Below, in pieces: positions 15,889 through 22,773 of a stretch of 44,250 nt of DNA (position 1 is the stretch's first letter; the number at the start of each line of letters is the position of its first letter). The DNA lies in IMG/VR virus record IMGVR_UViG_3300030060_003124, positions 315 through 44,564 of that record; one strand, written 5' to 3'. The notes beneath the pieces were generated by a model that did not search any database, was not told the DNA's origin, and was given only the letters and a program-made list of their open reading frames with translations. The stretch is from a virus. The translations under genes and the position numbers were made by a program.

Positions 15889-18800
15889 GTCATTGATTTT
15901 GTTGTACGTAGTCTTCTAAATACAATACGAAATGCATCTGTTATAGCTGTAGAATCACTAGCTACTAATAATTTTATTTGAAAATGCCTAGCTTTTCTTT
16001 GAACAGTATGTGAACTATAAGAAGTACTATTTTCTGCTGTATTTACATTTATTGTAGGAGTACTATTTTCAGATAATACTTCACTTTTATAAAATATTTT
16101 ATCTGCAGTAGAATTTCCCATTGTAAATTTTTTACTATACCATACCCAATTGTTTCTTCTTGTTGTATTGTGAGGATCAAATGTTTGAATTAATCCTTGT
16201 TGTGTATCAGACATTAATATTTCATTATTTTTTCCAATTACAGCTCCTAATATTCCATGATTTGTTAATCCATATGTTGAAGGATTACTTCTTTTCCAAA
16301 AATCCCATCTTTGTTTAGGAACTGTATATACCCAAAAATATTGTCTATATTCTGTACCACCACCATATCCAGTATTTATAACTGTAAAACAATAATAAAA
16401 AGATTTTCTATAACCATCATATGTAACTACTATATCATTAGCATAATTTGTATTACTAAATTTTAATAAATTTTTTAATGCACTTCTGTTATTAATATCA
16501 AAACTAACTACATCTGGTTGCTCAACATCTTTTATTGCTACACCAATGTCTTGATATTGTTGACCATTGTGATAATAAATAGAATTTTTATCTAGCCAAG
16601 TCATACCTATATCAGAAACTACAACAGTATTTTGATTTTTGCATCCAATGCCAGTTAAAGTATCTTCTATATACATACCATCTGGATTAACAATATAACT
16701 TTCATTTTCAGAAAATACATATAAACGACCATTAAACCCTGCAATAGCAGTAGGCTTATTAGGTAATTTTAAACTATCTCTTATCCAATTAAATTGGTCA
16801 AAATTAAATGGTCTAGATTTAAATAAATAATTAGTTGCATCATCTATATCTGGATGAGAACAATTAGTGATATATAAAAAATTATTTATTTTTGCACTTA
16901 ATCCATATTTAGGTATAGTAGTAAGTAAAGCTTCAGATATACCTGTACGAGATTCATAAGATGCCCCAGAAATACCAGAGTCTATTATAGTTTTAGAATA
17001 ATATTTACCATAATCAGGATTAGATGTATTAGAATCAGTTTCAAGCCAACCTGATTTTAATGATATAGATTTAACTAATCTAAAAAATGATGTAGGTTGT
17101 GTAGAACTAGAATCATTAGCACTAGAACGATAAACATTTACATGGGTTACTCTTTTACTTAAATTTTTAGGAAATATATCTATTTTAACATTTAATGAAT
17201 CTTGTGAAATACTACTATTATCTATATGTTGCCAAGAAGATAAAGGTGATTCTTGATAACCATCATAAAGAAAAGAAGTACAATAAAATTGATCGTGATT
17301 AGGATTAATACTTCCAGTTGCATTAGCATTATTTGATATAGTTAATTCAACTTCACTTTCAGATTTTGCAGTTAAAGAACCAGATAAACCTGCTGCCCAC
17401 CTTTGTGAACCTGTTCCAGAAAAAACATTATAAGTTGCACTAGTTTCATCTAATATAGCATCATTTAAATCTAAATTAGTTGATATACTATTTCTTGACC
17501 CTCCTATTATAGAAGTTTGAGTATGATTGTAAGCAACTTTAGTAAGTCTATATAAATTAGAATTTAATACTGTACTACCTTTTTCTACCCAATTTAAATA
17601 ACTAGTATTAGTATCTTGTTTTGTTAAATAAACATTATCATAAGTTTGATTAAAATCAGAACTATATGCATACACTAATCCTTTAGTGCTTATATTATTT
17701 AACTTATCATTAGCTGTTATATTATCTTTAACAACTTGTAAAAAATATCTTATTTGTCCTTTTACATTTGCATTGTTATCTATAGAACCATTATAACCTA
17801 TAAAATTTGTTAAACTACCATAATGCCATCTAACAAATCCACCATCAGGTATTGGTCTTACTGTTATACCAACATAACTATTACTACCTGTAACTCTTAT
17901 TAAAGGTAATTTAGGTATGCTAAAGTCAGGAGCTATTGTAGTATTGTCATTAGTACTTACACCCCAATCTCCTATATTAGGACTAACACTTGTAGCATCT
18001 GCTCCTTTATATGGAGTTCTATCATCAACTGTTATTCCAGTAGAACCTGTTGATAAATTAGAAACAGAAACATTAAATAAATAACTTGATGTTGTAAGAA
18101 TATTTCCTGCTGCTAACCATAATGTATTTCCACATTGCATTATATCTGTTATATTAGTATCATTAGTAAAATTATTTAAAGGTCTGCTAGTTACTACATC
18201 CATATTATCAGTATCAATTTTTAACACAAAAAGATTGCTACTTACTTCATCTATTACCCAAAGATTGCCATCACTAGCTAAACACATAGCTTTTGTTTTA
18301 GTAAAATAATAATCTGAACGTTTTATTAATTTTCCTAATTCAACATCAAATTTATATACATAATTACCATTTTGTTTTATTCCATATACATTTGTATTTG
18401 TACTATTATTTACTATAGTATGCATTGCAGGAAATGAACTAGGAGAAGATAATTTTGCATTTTCTACTTGTGAACCACTAGGAGCATTAGCTCCAAATTG
18501 TCCATGTGATATTATACCTACCCATTTTGCATTTTGTGATTTACCTAAACCTATATGAACTTCTTTATTATTATTTTGCATTGCTGGTATATCACCAGAA
18601 CTAACAAAACTTCCTGTTTCTAGTGTATTTATACTTGGACTACCATCATATAAATCTTCAATAGATTTTATATCTCCATCAGAATCATCAACATAAATTA
18701 ATCTATGTGTGTCATTGTCATTTATTATTGCCATTCTTCTAGCATCTACTCCTGCAAGTATAGGACTAGCATCTTCGTGTATTGCCATTAATGAACCAGA

Positions 18801-18920
18801 CTGTCCATATGGGTCTATGTTTTCACTATAAACTGCAGCATTGTCTGGGATATCTCTATCATCTGCATTGTAAATAACTCCAGACTCAAATTGATTTATT
18901 TCAAATAATTCTTTAGGCAC
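15885..18920 (-). CDS. Large tail protein, podovirus nozzle / tail-stabilisation type (1011 aa)
   Basis: The N-terminus FESGVIYNADDRDIPDNAAV followed by SENIDPYG resembles podovirus tail accessory/nozzle proteins (P22 gp10 or T7 gp12 class), which begin with a 'gave rise to N-residues of coordinates' type segment before a beta-propeller. The body shows repeated short beta blades (e.g. KQNGNYVYKFDVELGKLI, GFNGRLYVFSENESYIV, DIGMTWLDKNSIYYHNGQ) consistent with a propeller, then a beta-rich C-terminus. Inferred place: the tail tube nozzle below the adaptors. The start overlaps the phosphoesterase gene by 8 bp. Family assignment rests on pattern and length. Confidence 0.6.
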   Translation of the reverse strand: MPKELFEINQFESGVIYNADDRDIPDNAAVYSENIDPYGQSGSLMAIHEDASPILAGVDARRMAIINDNDTHRLIYVDDSDGDIKSIEDLYDGSPSINTLETGSFVSSGDIPAMQNNNKEVHIGLGKSQNAKWVGIISHGQFGANAPSGSQVENAKLSSPSSFPAMHTIVNNSTNTNVYGIKQNGNYVYKFDVELGKLIKRSDYYFTKTKAMCLASDGNLWVIDEVSSNLFVLKIDTDNMDVVTSRPLNNFTNDTNITDIMQCGNTLWLAAGNILTTSSYLFNVSVSNLSTGSTGITVDDRTPYKGADATSVSPNIGDWGVSTNDNTTIAPDFSIPKLPLIRVTGSNSYVGITVRPIPDGGFVRWHYGSLTNFIGYNGSIDNNANVKGQIRYFLQVVKDNITANDKLNNISTKGLVYAYSSDFNQTYDNVYLTKQDTNTSYLNWVEKGSTVLNSNLYRLTKVAYNHTQTSIIGGSRNSISTNLDLNDAILDETSATYNVFSGTGSQRWAAGLSGSLTAKSESEVELTISNNANATGSINPNHDQFYCTSFLYDGYQESPLSSWQHIDNSSISQDSLNVKIDIFPKNLSKRVTHVNVYRSSANDSSSTQPTSFFRLVKSISLKSGWLETDSNTSNPDYGKYYSKTIIDSGISGASYESRTGISEALLTTIPKYGLSAKINNFLYITNCSHPDIDDATNYLFKSRPFNFDQFNWIRDSLKLPNKPTAIAGFNGRLYVFSENESYIVNPDGMYIEDTLTGIGCKNQNTVVVSDIGMTWLDKNSIYYHNGQQYQDIGVAIKDVEQPDVVSFDINNRSALKNLLKFSNTNYANDIVVTYDGYRKSFYYCFTVINTGYGGGTEYRQYFWVYTVPKQRWDFWKRSNPSTYGLTNHGILGAVIGKNNEILMSDTQQGLIQTFDPHNTTRRNNWVWYSKKFTMGNSTADKIFYKSEVLSENSTPTINVNTAENSTSYSSHTVQRKARHFQIKLLVASDSTAITDAFRIVFRRLRTTKSMT

Positions 18921-19674
18921 TTATTATTTTTCCATTATATGTTGTGTAGCCATTATTAATTGTTAAAACTACTAAATTAAAATTACCATTAGACAAAATA
19001 TCACATACACCTACATTATGACTCCAATTAGTTGGTCTTCCTTTTAAATAACTTTTAGTCATATCAGTTAAGCATCCCATTGAATGAGCCATGTGGCTTC
19101 CACTAATGTGTTGAATTGTGGCTTTTTGACAATCATGGGTATGTCCATAGATAATGTTGCATCCCAATTGCAAGGCATGAGTCCTTGCGTGTGACACTCC
19201 CATATAATGTCCCCCATGATAAGCGTACAATTTGCTACCAAGTACTTTAAATACTTTTCCATATTTGTGCCACTCATATCCACGCTCATCAAATTTAAAT
19301 GCTTTTCTACTTTCGTATTTATCTAAGTATGGGTTTTCTTCAACGAAGTTATCAAACCAGATTTCGTGGTTACCTTGTGCAAAGATCTTCTTCTTGCATT
19401 GTACCAGTTGTAAAACTTCATCAATTTCATCAAGTCCTTTGTTGCCATATTCTATTTCCTTATCTATTGCAGGTAATTGATACTCAACAGGTGGTCTTTT
19501 CTTTTTAGACCATTGCCAATGACTAACTGATTCACCATCAATTGCATCTCCTAATAACAAAAATGCTGTAGGTTTTACTTCTTTTATTACATTTAATGCA
19601 CATGCAAATGCCTTTTTATCGTGATTTGGAAAGTGTATATCTGGAAAGATAACAACTCTGTCTTTTATTTTCAC
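18913..19674 (-). CDS. Calcineurin-like metallophosphoesterase (253 aa, GTG start)
   Basis: Clear metal-site motifs in order: DIHFPNHD (Asp-x-His, about 12-19), GDAID (about 42-46), GNHE (about 97-100), YHGGHY (about 153) and GHTH (about 177-180). These bind two metal ions in calcineurin-like enzymes that cleave phosphomono- or diesters, including nucleases and cyclic-nucleotide phosphodiesterases. It lies between the lysin and tail genes in the late operon, which is unusual for a pure nucleic-acid enzyme. The actual substrate is unknown. It uses a GTG start and its stop overlaps the tail gene. Confidence 0.9.
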   Translation of the reverse strand: MKIKDRVVIFPDIHFPNHDKKAFACALNVIKEVKPTAFLLLGDAIDGESVSHWQWSKKKRPPVEYQLPAIDKEIEYGNKGLDEIDEVLQLVQCKKKIFAQGNHEIWFDNFVEENPYLDKYESRKAFKFDERGYEWHKYGKVFKVLGSKLYAYHGGHYMGVSHARTHALQLGCNIIYGHTHDCQKATIQHISGSHMAHSMGCLTDMTKSYLKGRPTNWSHNVGVCDILSNGNFNLVVLTINNGYTTYNGKIISA

Positions 19675-19688
19675 AGTAAACTCCCATG

Positions 19689-20087
19689 TTATTCTTTTAA
19701 CTCAAAGTGAACTAAATCATCAAAGTTATTGTCTTTAGTAGTTCTTCTACTTTGACTTAAACTTGAATCACTCCAGTCGCCTCCCCAACGGATGTTTACC
19801 CCCATTTTAGCTGCTATTCCCAAAACAAAACCACCAAGGTAATGAAAATCATCCCTAGCATCCCAATCAATTGGATAAGGAGCAATGTCCACAGCTTTCC
19901 CAGCGACATGCTTACCAAATTTAGTTTTACTTTTGCCTTGTGCAACCAATTCATTTTGTCTTTCCTGACTTCTTAGACCTTCTATTACAGTTATATCAAA
20001 GTATTTACATACTTCTTCTAACACTTCTATTAACTTAGAGTCTACTCCTTTTAGTCTTTTTCTTGACCTACTACCAAACTTTGGCAT
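19689..20087 (-). CDS. Peptidase M15-type endolysin (132 aa)
   Basis: Carries the M15 zinc-peptidase signature: EGLRSQERQ, then GKHVAGKAVDIAPY (His and Asp ligands), WGGDW and a final VHFEL (His). M15 enzymes (VanY, L-alanyl-D-glutamate peptidases such as phage T5 endolysin) cut peptidoglycan cross-link peptides. The length (132 aa) fits the single-domain lysins with no cell-wall binding module, as used against Gram-negative hosts. The start overlaps the preceding stop (TAATG). Neighbours include a holin candidate (20317-20463), so this is the lysis region. Confidence 0.9.
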   Translation of the reverse strand: MPKFGSRSRKRLKGVDSKLIEVLEEVCKYFDITVIEGLRSQERQNELVAQGKSKTKFGKHVAGKAVDIAPYPIDWDARDDFHYLGGFVLGIAAKMGVNIRWGGDWSDSSLSQSRRTTKDNNFDDLVHFELKE

Positions 20088-20320
20088 TATTTTTTTACTA
20101 TTCCTTCAATTAAATCAGTAACTAAATCAACACACTTTTCAAAAAAAATTTGTTCTTTGTCTTCTGATACAAAAGGTATGTCTATTTTTTTGTTAATCTT
20201 AGATGCTAAAACTTCTTTAAATCCATCAGACTGTATATGTTCTATCATACCATCTGCATATTCATCTACAATATGGTCTTTAGCTTTATCTATAATTCCT
20301 GCTAATATTGCTTTACTCAT
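20087..20320 (-). CDS. Small helical protein in lysis region (77 aa)
   Basis: MSKAILAGIIDKAKDHIVDE and KINKKIDIPFVSEDKEQIFF look like an amphipathic helical protein, with no clear membrane helix. An upstream longer start (MCCCNY...) is rejected because it would read through the membrane micro-gene, and the ATG at 20320 has GGAAAG and an ATGA overlap with that gene's stop. A role in lysis timing or virion assembly is possible but not shown. Confidence 0.5.
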   Translation of the reverse strand: MSKAILAGIIDKAKDHIVDEYADGMIEHIQSDGFKEVLASKINKKIDIPFVSEDKEQIFFEKCVDLVTDLIEGIVKK

Positions 20321-20463
20321 TTTACTTTCCTTATTATGTTTATTTTGTAACCTAAATAAATTATAGTCATAATTGCAACAACACATTGCAAAAATAAACT
20401 TGCATGTGCTAAAGACAGACCATAATTAAATATGCTTGCTGATGCTACTTTTAAACTATCCAT
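20317..20463 (-). CDS. Holin-like membrane micro-protein (48 aa)
   Basis: After a short N-terminus (MDSLKVASASIFNY), residues about 15-40 are hydrophobic (SLFLQCVVAIMTIIYLGYKI), then a basic tail (NIIRKVK). One long or two short membrane helices with a positive C-terminus and a location two genes before the M15 lysin fit a small class II/III holin. Overlaps on both sides: TAATG at 20463 with the preceding basic gene and ATGA with the next. Confidence 0.55.
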   Translation of the reverse strand: MDSLKVASASIFNYGLSLAHASLFLQCVVAIMTIIYLGYKINIIRKVK

Positions 20464-20594
20464 TATTTTTTCTTTTTAACTATTTTTTTTATTTTACCGT
20501 TATGCGTTCTAGCAAACTTATGTGTTTTAGTTTCTCTAATTAATGTACCAGAGTAACGTTTGCCACCCCACATCCAACTTACTTTTTTAGCCAT
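20463..20594 (-). CDS. Small basic protein (43 aa)
   Basis: Lys/Arg-rich (MAKKVSWMWGGKRYSG ... HNGKIKKIVKKKK) with two Trp near the start. Small, very basic proteins of this kind are common in podovirus late operons, possibly binding packaged DNA or RNA. The stop overlaps the next start (TAATG). No family assigned. Confidence 0.5.
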   Translation of the reverse strand: MAKKVSWMWGGKRYSGTLIRETKTHKFARTHNGKIKKIVKKKK

Positions 20595-20598
20595 AATA

Positions 20599-20886
20599 TT
20601 ACCATTTTACCTTATGAGACCAATACCTAGCACTTAACTTGCTTGGTTTAGCATCTTGTGCATTATGTCTAGCATAATACGATTTACGTCTTGCTTTATC
20701 TTTAGCTGATTTAGGATTCTTACCAGCTCCCCTTACACCTTGCTGTCCAAAACGTATTAACTTAGTAGTATTTCCTACTTTAGCTACAACTACATGAGAC
20801 TTTTTAGGGTGACTTGGAGTTCGCTTAGGTTTATTATAACCACTAACACCAGCTCTTTTTAATTTAGGATCTTTTTTCTTTGCCAT
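20599..20886 (-). CDS. Conserved basic late protein with SHVVVAKVG and RKSYYARH motifs (95 aa)
   Basis: Rich in Lys/Arg throughout: NKPKRTPSHPKKSHVVVAKV, then IRFGQQGVRGAGKNPKSAKD, RRKSYYARHNAQDAKPSK and a closing YWSHKVKW. I recall similar proteins in phage genomes, where they are uncharacterised. The layout suggests nucleic-acid binding, perhaps a virion DNA-condensing protein. It sits between a coiled-coil membrane protein and another small basic gene. Confidence 0.6.
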   Translation of the reverse strand: MAKKKDPKLKRAGVSGYNKPKRTPSHPKKSHVVVAKVGNTTKLIRFGQQGVRGAGKNPKSAKDKARRKSYYARHNAQDAKPSKLSARYWSHKVKW

Positions 20887-20894
20887 ATTATTTC

Positions 20895-21212
20895 CTAGTT
20901 TTTTCCATTTACTCTAGATAAACTACCTTTTATTTCAGATACTTGATTATCAAGGTCATTGATTTCCCTATTAAGGTCATCAAATTTCCTATCAAGTTTG
21001 TCATCAGATTGGTTCCAACGATTAATAAGTTTAATAACCATTCCTTCCATATTCTCAAGTGTCTCGCTTTGTCCTTTATTCTCAATTTTTAAATCTTGCA
21101 ATGCTTCAGCCTGTTCATTGCCCCTTTTGTTCATCGAATACACCATAAACACAAACATTGCCCCCACAACGCCTATCATTCCTGCTTCTGAATATATTGC
21201 TAAAAAATCCAC
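20895..21212 (-). CDS. Membrane-anchored coiled-coil protein (105 aa, GTG start)
   Basis: N-terminal membrane helix (about residues 8-26, GMIGVVGAMFVFMVYSMNK) followed by a charged coiled coil (about 35-100). This is the layout of spanin-like, holin-accessory (XhlA-type) or membrane scaffold proteins. Start is GTG at 21212, directly coupled (TAGTG) to the stop of the out-of-frame ORF at 21212-21307. In the lysis neighbourhood. Confidence 0.6.
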   Translation of the reverse strand: MDFLAIYSEAGMIGVVGAMFVFMVYSMNKRGNEQAEALQDLKIENKGQSETLENMEGMVIKLINRWNQSDDKLDRKFDDLNREINDLDNQVSEIKGSLSRVNGKN

Positions 21213-21307
21213 TATCTTTTTCTCCGCAACTCTCGATTAATAAAATAATTATGATTGAAATCATCTTCTGTTAATATTACTTTCTTTTCCTCTTTTTTTT
21301 GCCCCAA
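21212..21307 (-). CDS. Out-of-frame ORF: -1 extension of the 107-aa protein or separate 31-aa gene
   Basis: Between the stop of the 107-aa gene (21277) and the GTG at 21212 there is no gene in the main frame. In the -1 frame an open run goes from the A-rich tract to a TAG that overlaps the next start as TAGTG, the same coupling style used elsewhere here. The 107-aa gene reads GGC AAA AAA AAG there, which contains the slippery heptamer A AAA AAG (21298-21292). A slip would add EEKKVILTEDDFNHNYFINR and about 6 more residues. A separate TTG start (21307) is the alternative. No stem-loop close downstream was found. Confidence 0.4.
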   Translation of the reverse strand: MGQKKEEKKVILTEDDFNHNYFINRELRRKR

Positions 21308-21600
21308 GATAAAGGGTTTAAATTTAATTCTTCTTCGTACCACTTTAATTGCTCCTGCATTTTAGTTATTTTTACTTCTTCTTCTTCTATGTGTTTTTCT
21401 ACAAGGTTTGCAATGTCAGTATTAGCAAGTTCCATTCTTCGTTCAAGTTCTCCAATGCGATTTTCAATACGTATGTAGCCCAACACAATGAAAGTAACTC
21501 CCACAATGATTTGCCCAAGCCACTTGATGTTAAGAGAAATCCTGTAATTATCGTCAAGTTTAGTGACTCCATATGACCTGTACGTTTTATCATTGCTCAT
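21277..21600 (-). CDS. Membrane-anchored coiled-coil protein (107 aa)
   Basis: N-terminal polar part, then a membrane helix (about 27-45, GQIIVGVTFIVLGYIRI), then a long charged coiled coil (about 47-90, rich in Glu/Lys) and a Lys-rich end (KKKRKRK). Same overall plan as the 105-aa protein just downstream. It ends at an A8 run with a possible -1 frameshift. It overlaps the upstream micro-protein by ATGA. Possible lysis or membrane role. Confidence 0.55.
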   Translation of the reverse strand: MSNDKTYRSYGVTKLDDNYRISLNIKWLGQIIVGVTFIVLGYIRIENRIGELERRMELANTDIANLVEKHIEEEEVKITKMQEQLKWYEEELNLNPLSWGKKKRKRK

Positions 21601-21716
21601 ACTTCATATCCAACAATAGACCAACCAGAATCACATGATACAAAAATCATAATGCCAAACACAAATGCTAAAAATAATAATATTTTTATATAATCGTGTA
21701 TATCGTCTGAACTCAT
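21597..21716 (-). CDS. Membrane micro-protein with lipobox-like end (39 aa)
   Basis: MSSDDIHDYIKI followed by a hydrophobic run LLFLAFVFGIMIFVSC and a polar end. FVSC resembles a lipobox, but the acidic N-terminus is unlike a normal signal peptide, so a plain single-pass membrane peptide is more likely. It sits between the pilin-like gene and the 107-aa protein with ATGA overlaps on both sides, so it is probably expressed with them. Confidence 0.5.
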   Translation of the reverse strand: MSSDDIHDYIKILLFLAFVFGIMIFVSCDSGWSIVGYEV

Positions 21717-22246
21717 GGCTTATAATACTTATAAAAATCTACTGGTTTTTCTACATCAACTACAATAAATATTGGATTAATAATACTATTCCCTGTACCA
21801 CTTCCACCAATAATGGCATATTCATAACGACCACTTTGATAAGGTGACTTAATTGTATCATTGTCAAACAAATGTAAAAAACTTGTGTCATTAAAAACAG
21901 GTACAAACTGCGCATCTAAAATTTCATCTTCTTCTATTCTTCTGTTATTATTAAAATCTTCTATATCCCCTATACTACTTGTTCTATGTGCTTGACTAGG
22001 AAACTTACCCATGCCATAAATTTCTACTTGTTGATTATACCACATCTGTGATGCTTTAGTAATTTTTTCTAAGTTTGCTTTTGTTTGTTTTGCTTTAGCT
22101 CCTTCAGAGATACGACTAAAAGCAGGAGCGGCAGTAGTAGCCAAAGTAGCCATGATAGCCATGGTAACTGTAAACTCAGCAAGACTATTTCCTTTATTAC
22201 TGCAAGTACAAAAGAAAATACAAGCACATTTTTTTATCATGCCCAT
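21713..22246 (-). CDS. Type IV pilin / pseudopilin-like protein (177 aa)
   Basis: Begins with an 18-19-aa leader (MGMIKKCACIFF..., Cys-rich, positively charged) ending in Gly, then NSLAEFTVTMAIMATLATTA. Counting from the residue after Gly, Glu is +5 and Pro is +22, the classic type IV prepilin pattern: a cleavage and methylation site plus a conserved kink in the N-terminal helix. The C-terminal globular domain (to about 177) has a Tyr/Gly-rich end (SPYQSGRYEYAIIGGS, VVDVEKPVDFY) resembling minor pilins/pseudopilins. Inferred: it may be processed by host prepilin peptidase and enter or block host pili or secretion fibres. It overlaps the HeH/LEM-like gene by 10 bp. Moved from a host gene or phage-specific is unclear. 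Confidence 0.75.
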   Translation of the reverse strand: MGMIKKCACIFFCTCSNKGNSLAEFTVTMAIMATLATTAAPAFSRISEGAKAKQTKANLEKITKASQMWYNQQVEIYGMGKFPSQAHRTSSIGDIEDFNNNRRIEEDEILDAQFVPVFNDTSFLHLFDNDTIKSPYQSGRYEYAIIGGSGTGNSIINPIFIVVDVEKPVDFYKYYKP

Positions 22247-22773
22247 TCATCCTTTTTCATTTCTTCTATAGCTTCACTATGTGATAACGCAGTAATACCA
22301 CTAACTGCTATAACTTCAGCGTGTGTACCATCTGCTATAGGTAATTCATACTTGACGCATACTTTTGAGTTATCACTATTCCATCTTGGTGCGCCTAACT
22401 TTCCATACTTAAATGCACATTCTTCCCATGTTGGATCTTGTAATGTAGTGGTATCTACCTCTTGCTCTGTGTATGTGTACTCTTCTTCTACTTGTGGTAC
22501 AGAATGAGGCTCTGCGTTAAGTTTTTCAAGTAACTCGGCTTTAGTATCGCTTGAAGAATAATCTACGCTACAATCATCCATATACGCTTTTATTTCAGCC
22601 TTTGTATTATCTTCTGATGGGTAGTAATCGTATTTGTCTACCATTCTTTTACCTGTCTTTTCAACATCTTTATAAGTGTACTCATTCCAAGACAATCTAT
22701 CCGCAGTTTTTAGTTTACTTGGCAGTTTACCTTCCCACTTTGCTTTTGTTAATATCAAATATGTATTAGTCAT
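22237..22773 (-). CDS. HeH/LEM (SAP-like) domain protein next to tail fibre (178 aa)
   Basis: About residues 55-88 (NTKAEIKAYMDDCSVDYSSS, then DTKAELLEKL) match the HeH/LEM or SAP-like helix-extended-helix pattern, often found in phage proteins near tail fibres and structural genes. The rest contains WN/Tyr-rich beta-like segments. It overlaps the LamG fibre gene by 8 bp and the pilin-like gene by 10 bp, so it is co-translated with them. Possible role: tail-fibre assembly or attachment. Confidence 0.55.
   Translation of the reverse strand: MTNTYLILTKAKWEGKLPSKLKTADRLSWNEYTYKDVEKTGKRMVDKYDYYPSEDNTKAEIKAYMDDCSVDYSSSDTKAELLEKLNAEPHSVPQVEEEYTYTEQEVDTTTLQDPTWEECAFKYGKLGAPRWNSDNSKVCVKYELPIADGTHAEVIAVSGITALSHSEAIEEMKKDEWA

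Noticed and set aside
20087-20386. Longer start (MCCCNY...) for the 77-aa gene
   Set aside because: It would translate the membrane micro-gene in the wrong frame; the ATG at 20320 has its own ribosome site and ATGA overlap.
22085-22507. 140-codon plus-strand frame opposite pilin-like and HeH genes
   Set aside because: Ser/His/Phe-rich shadow of two genes with good motifs and starts.
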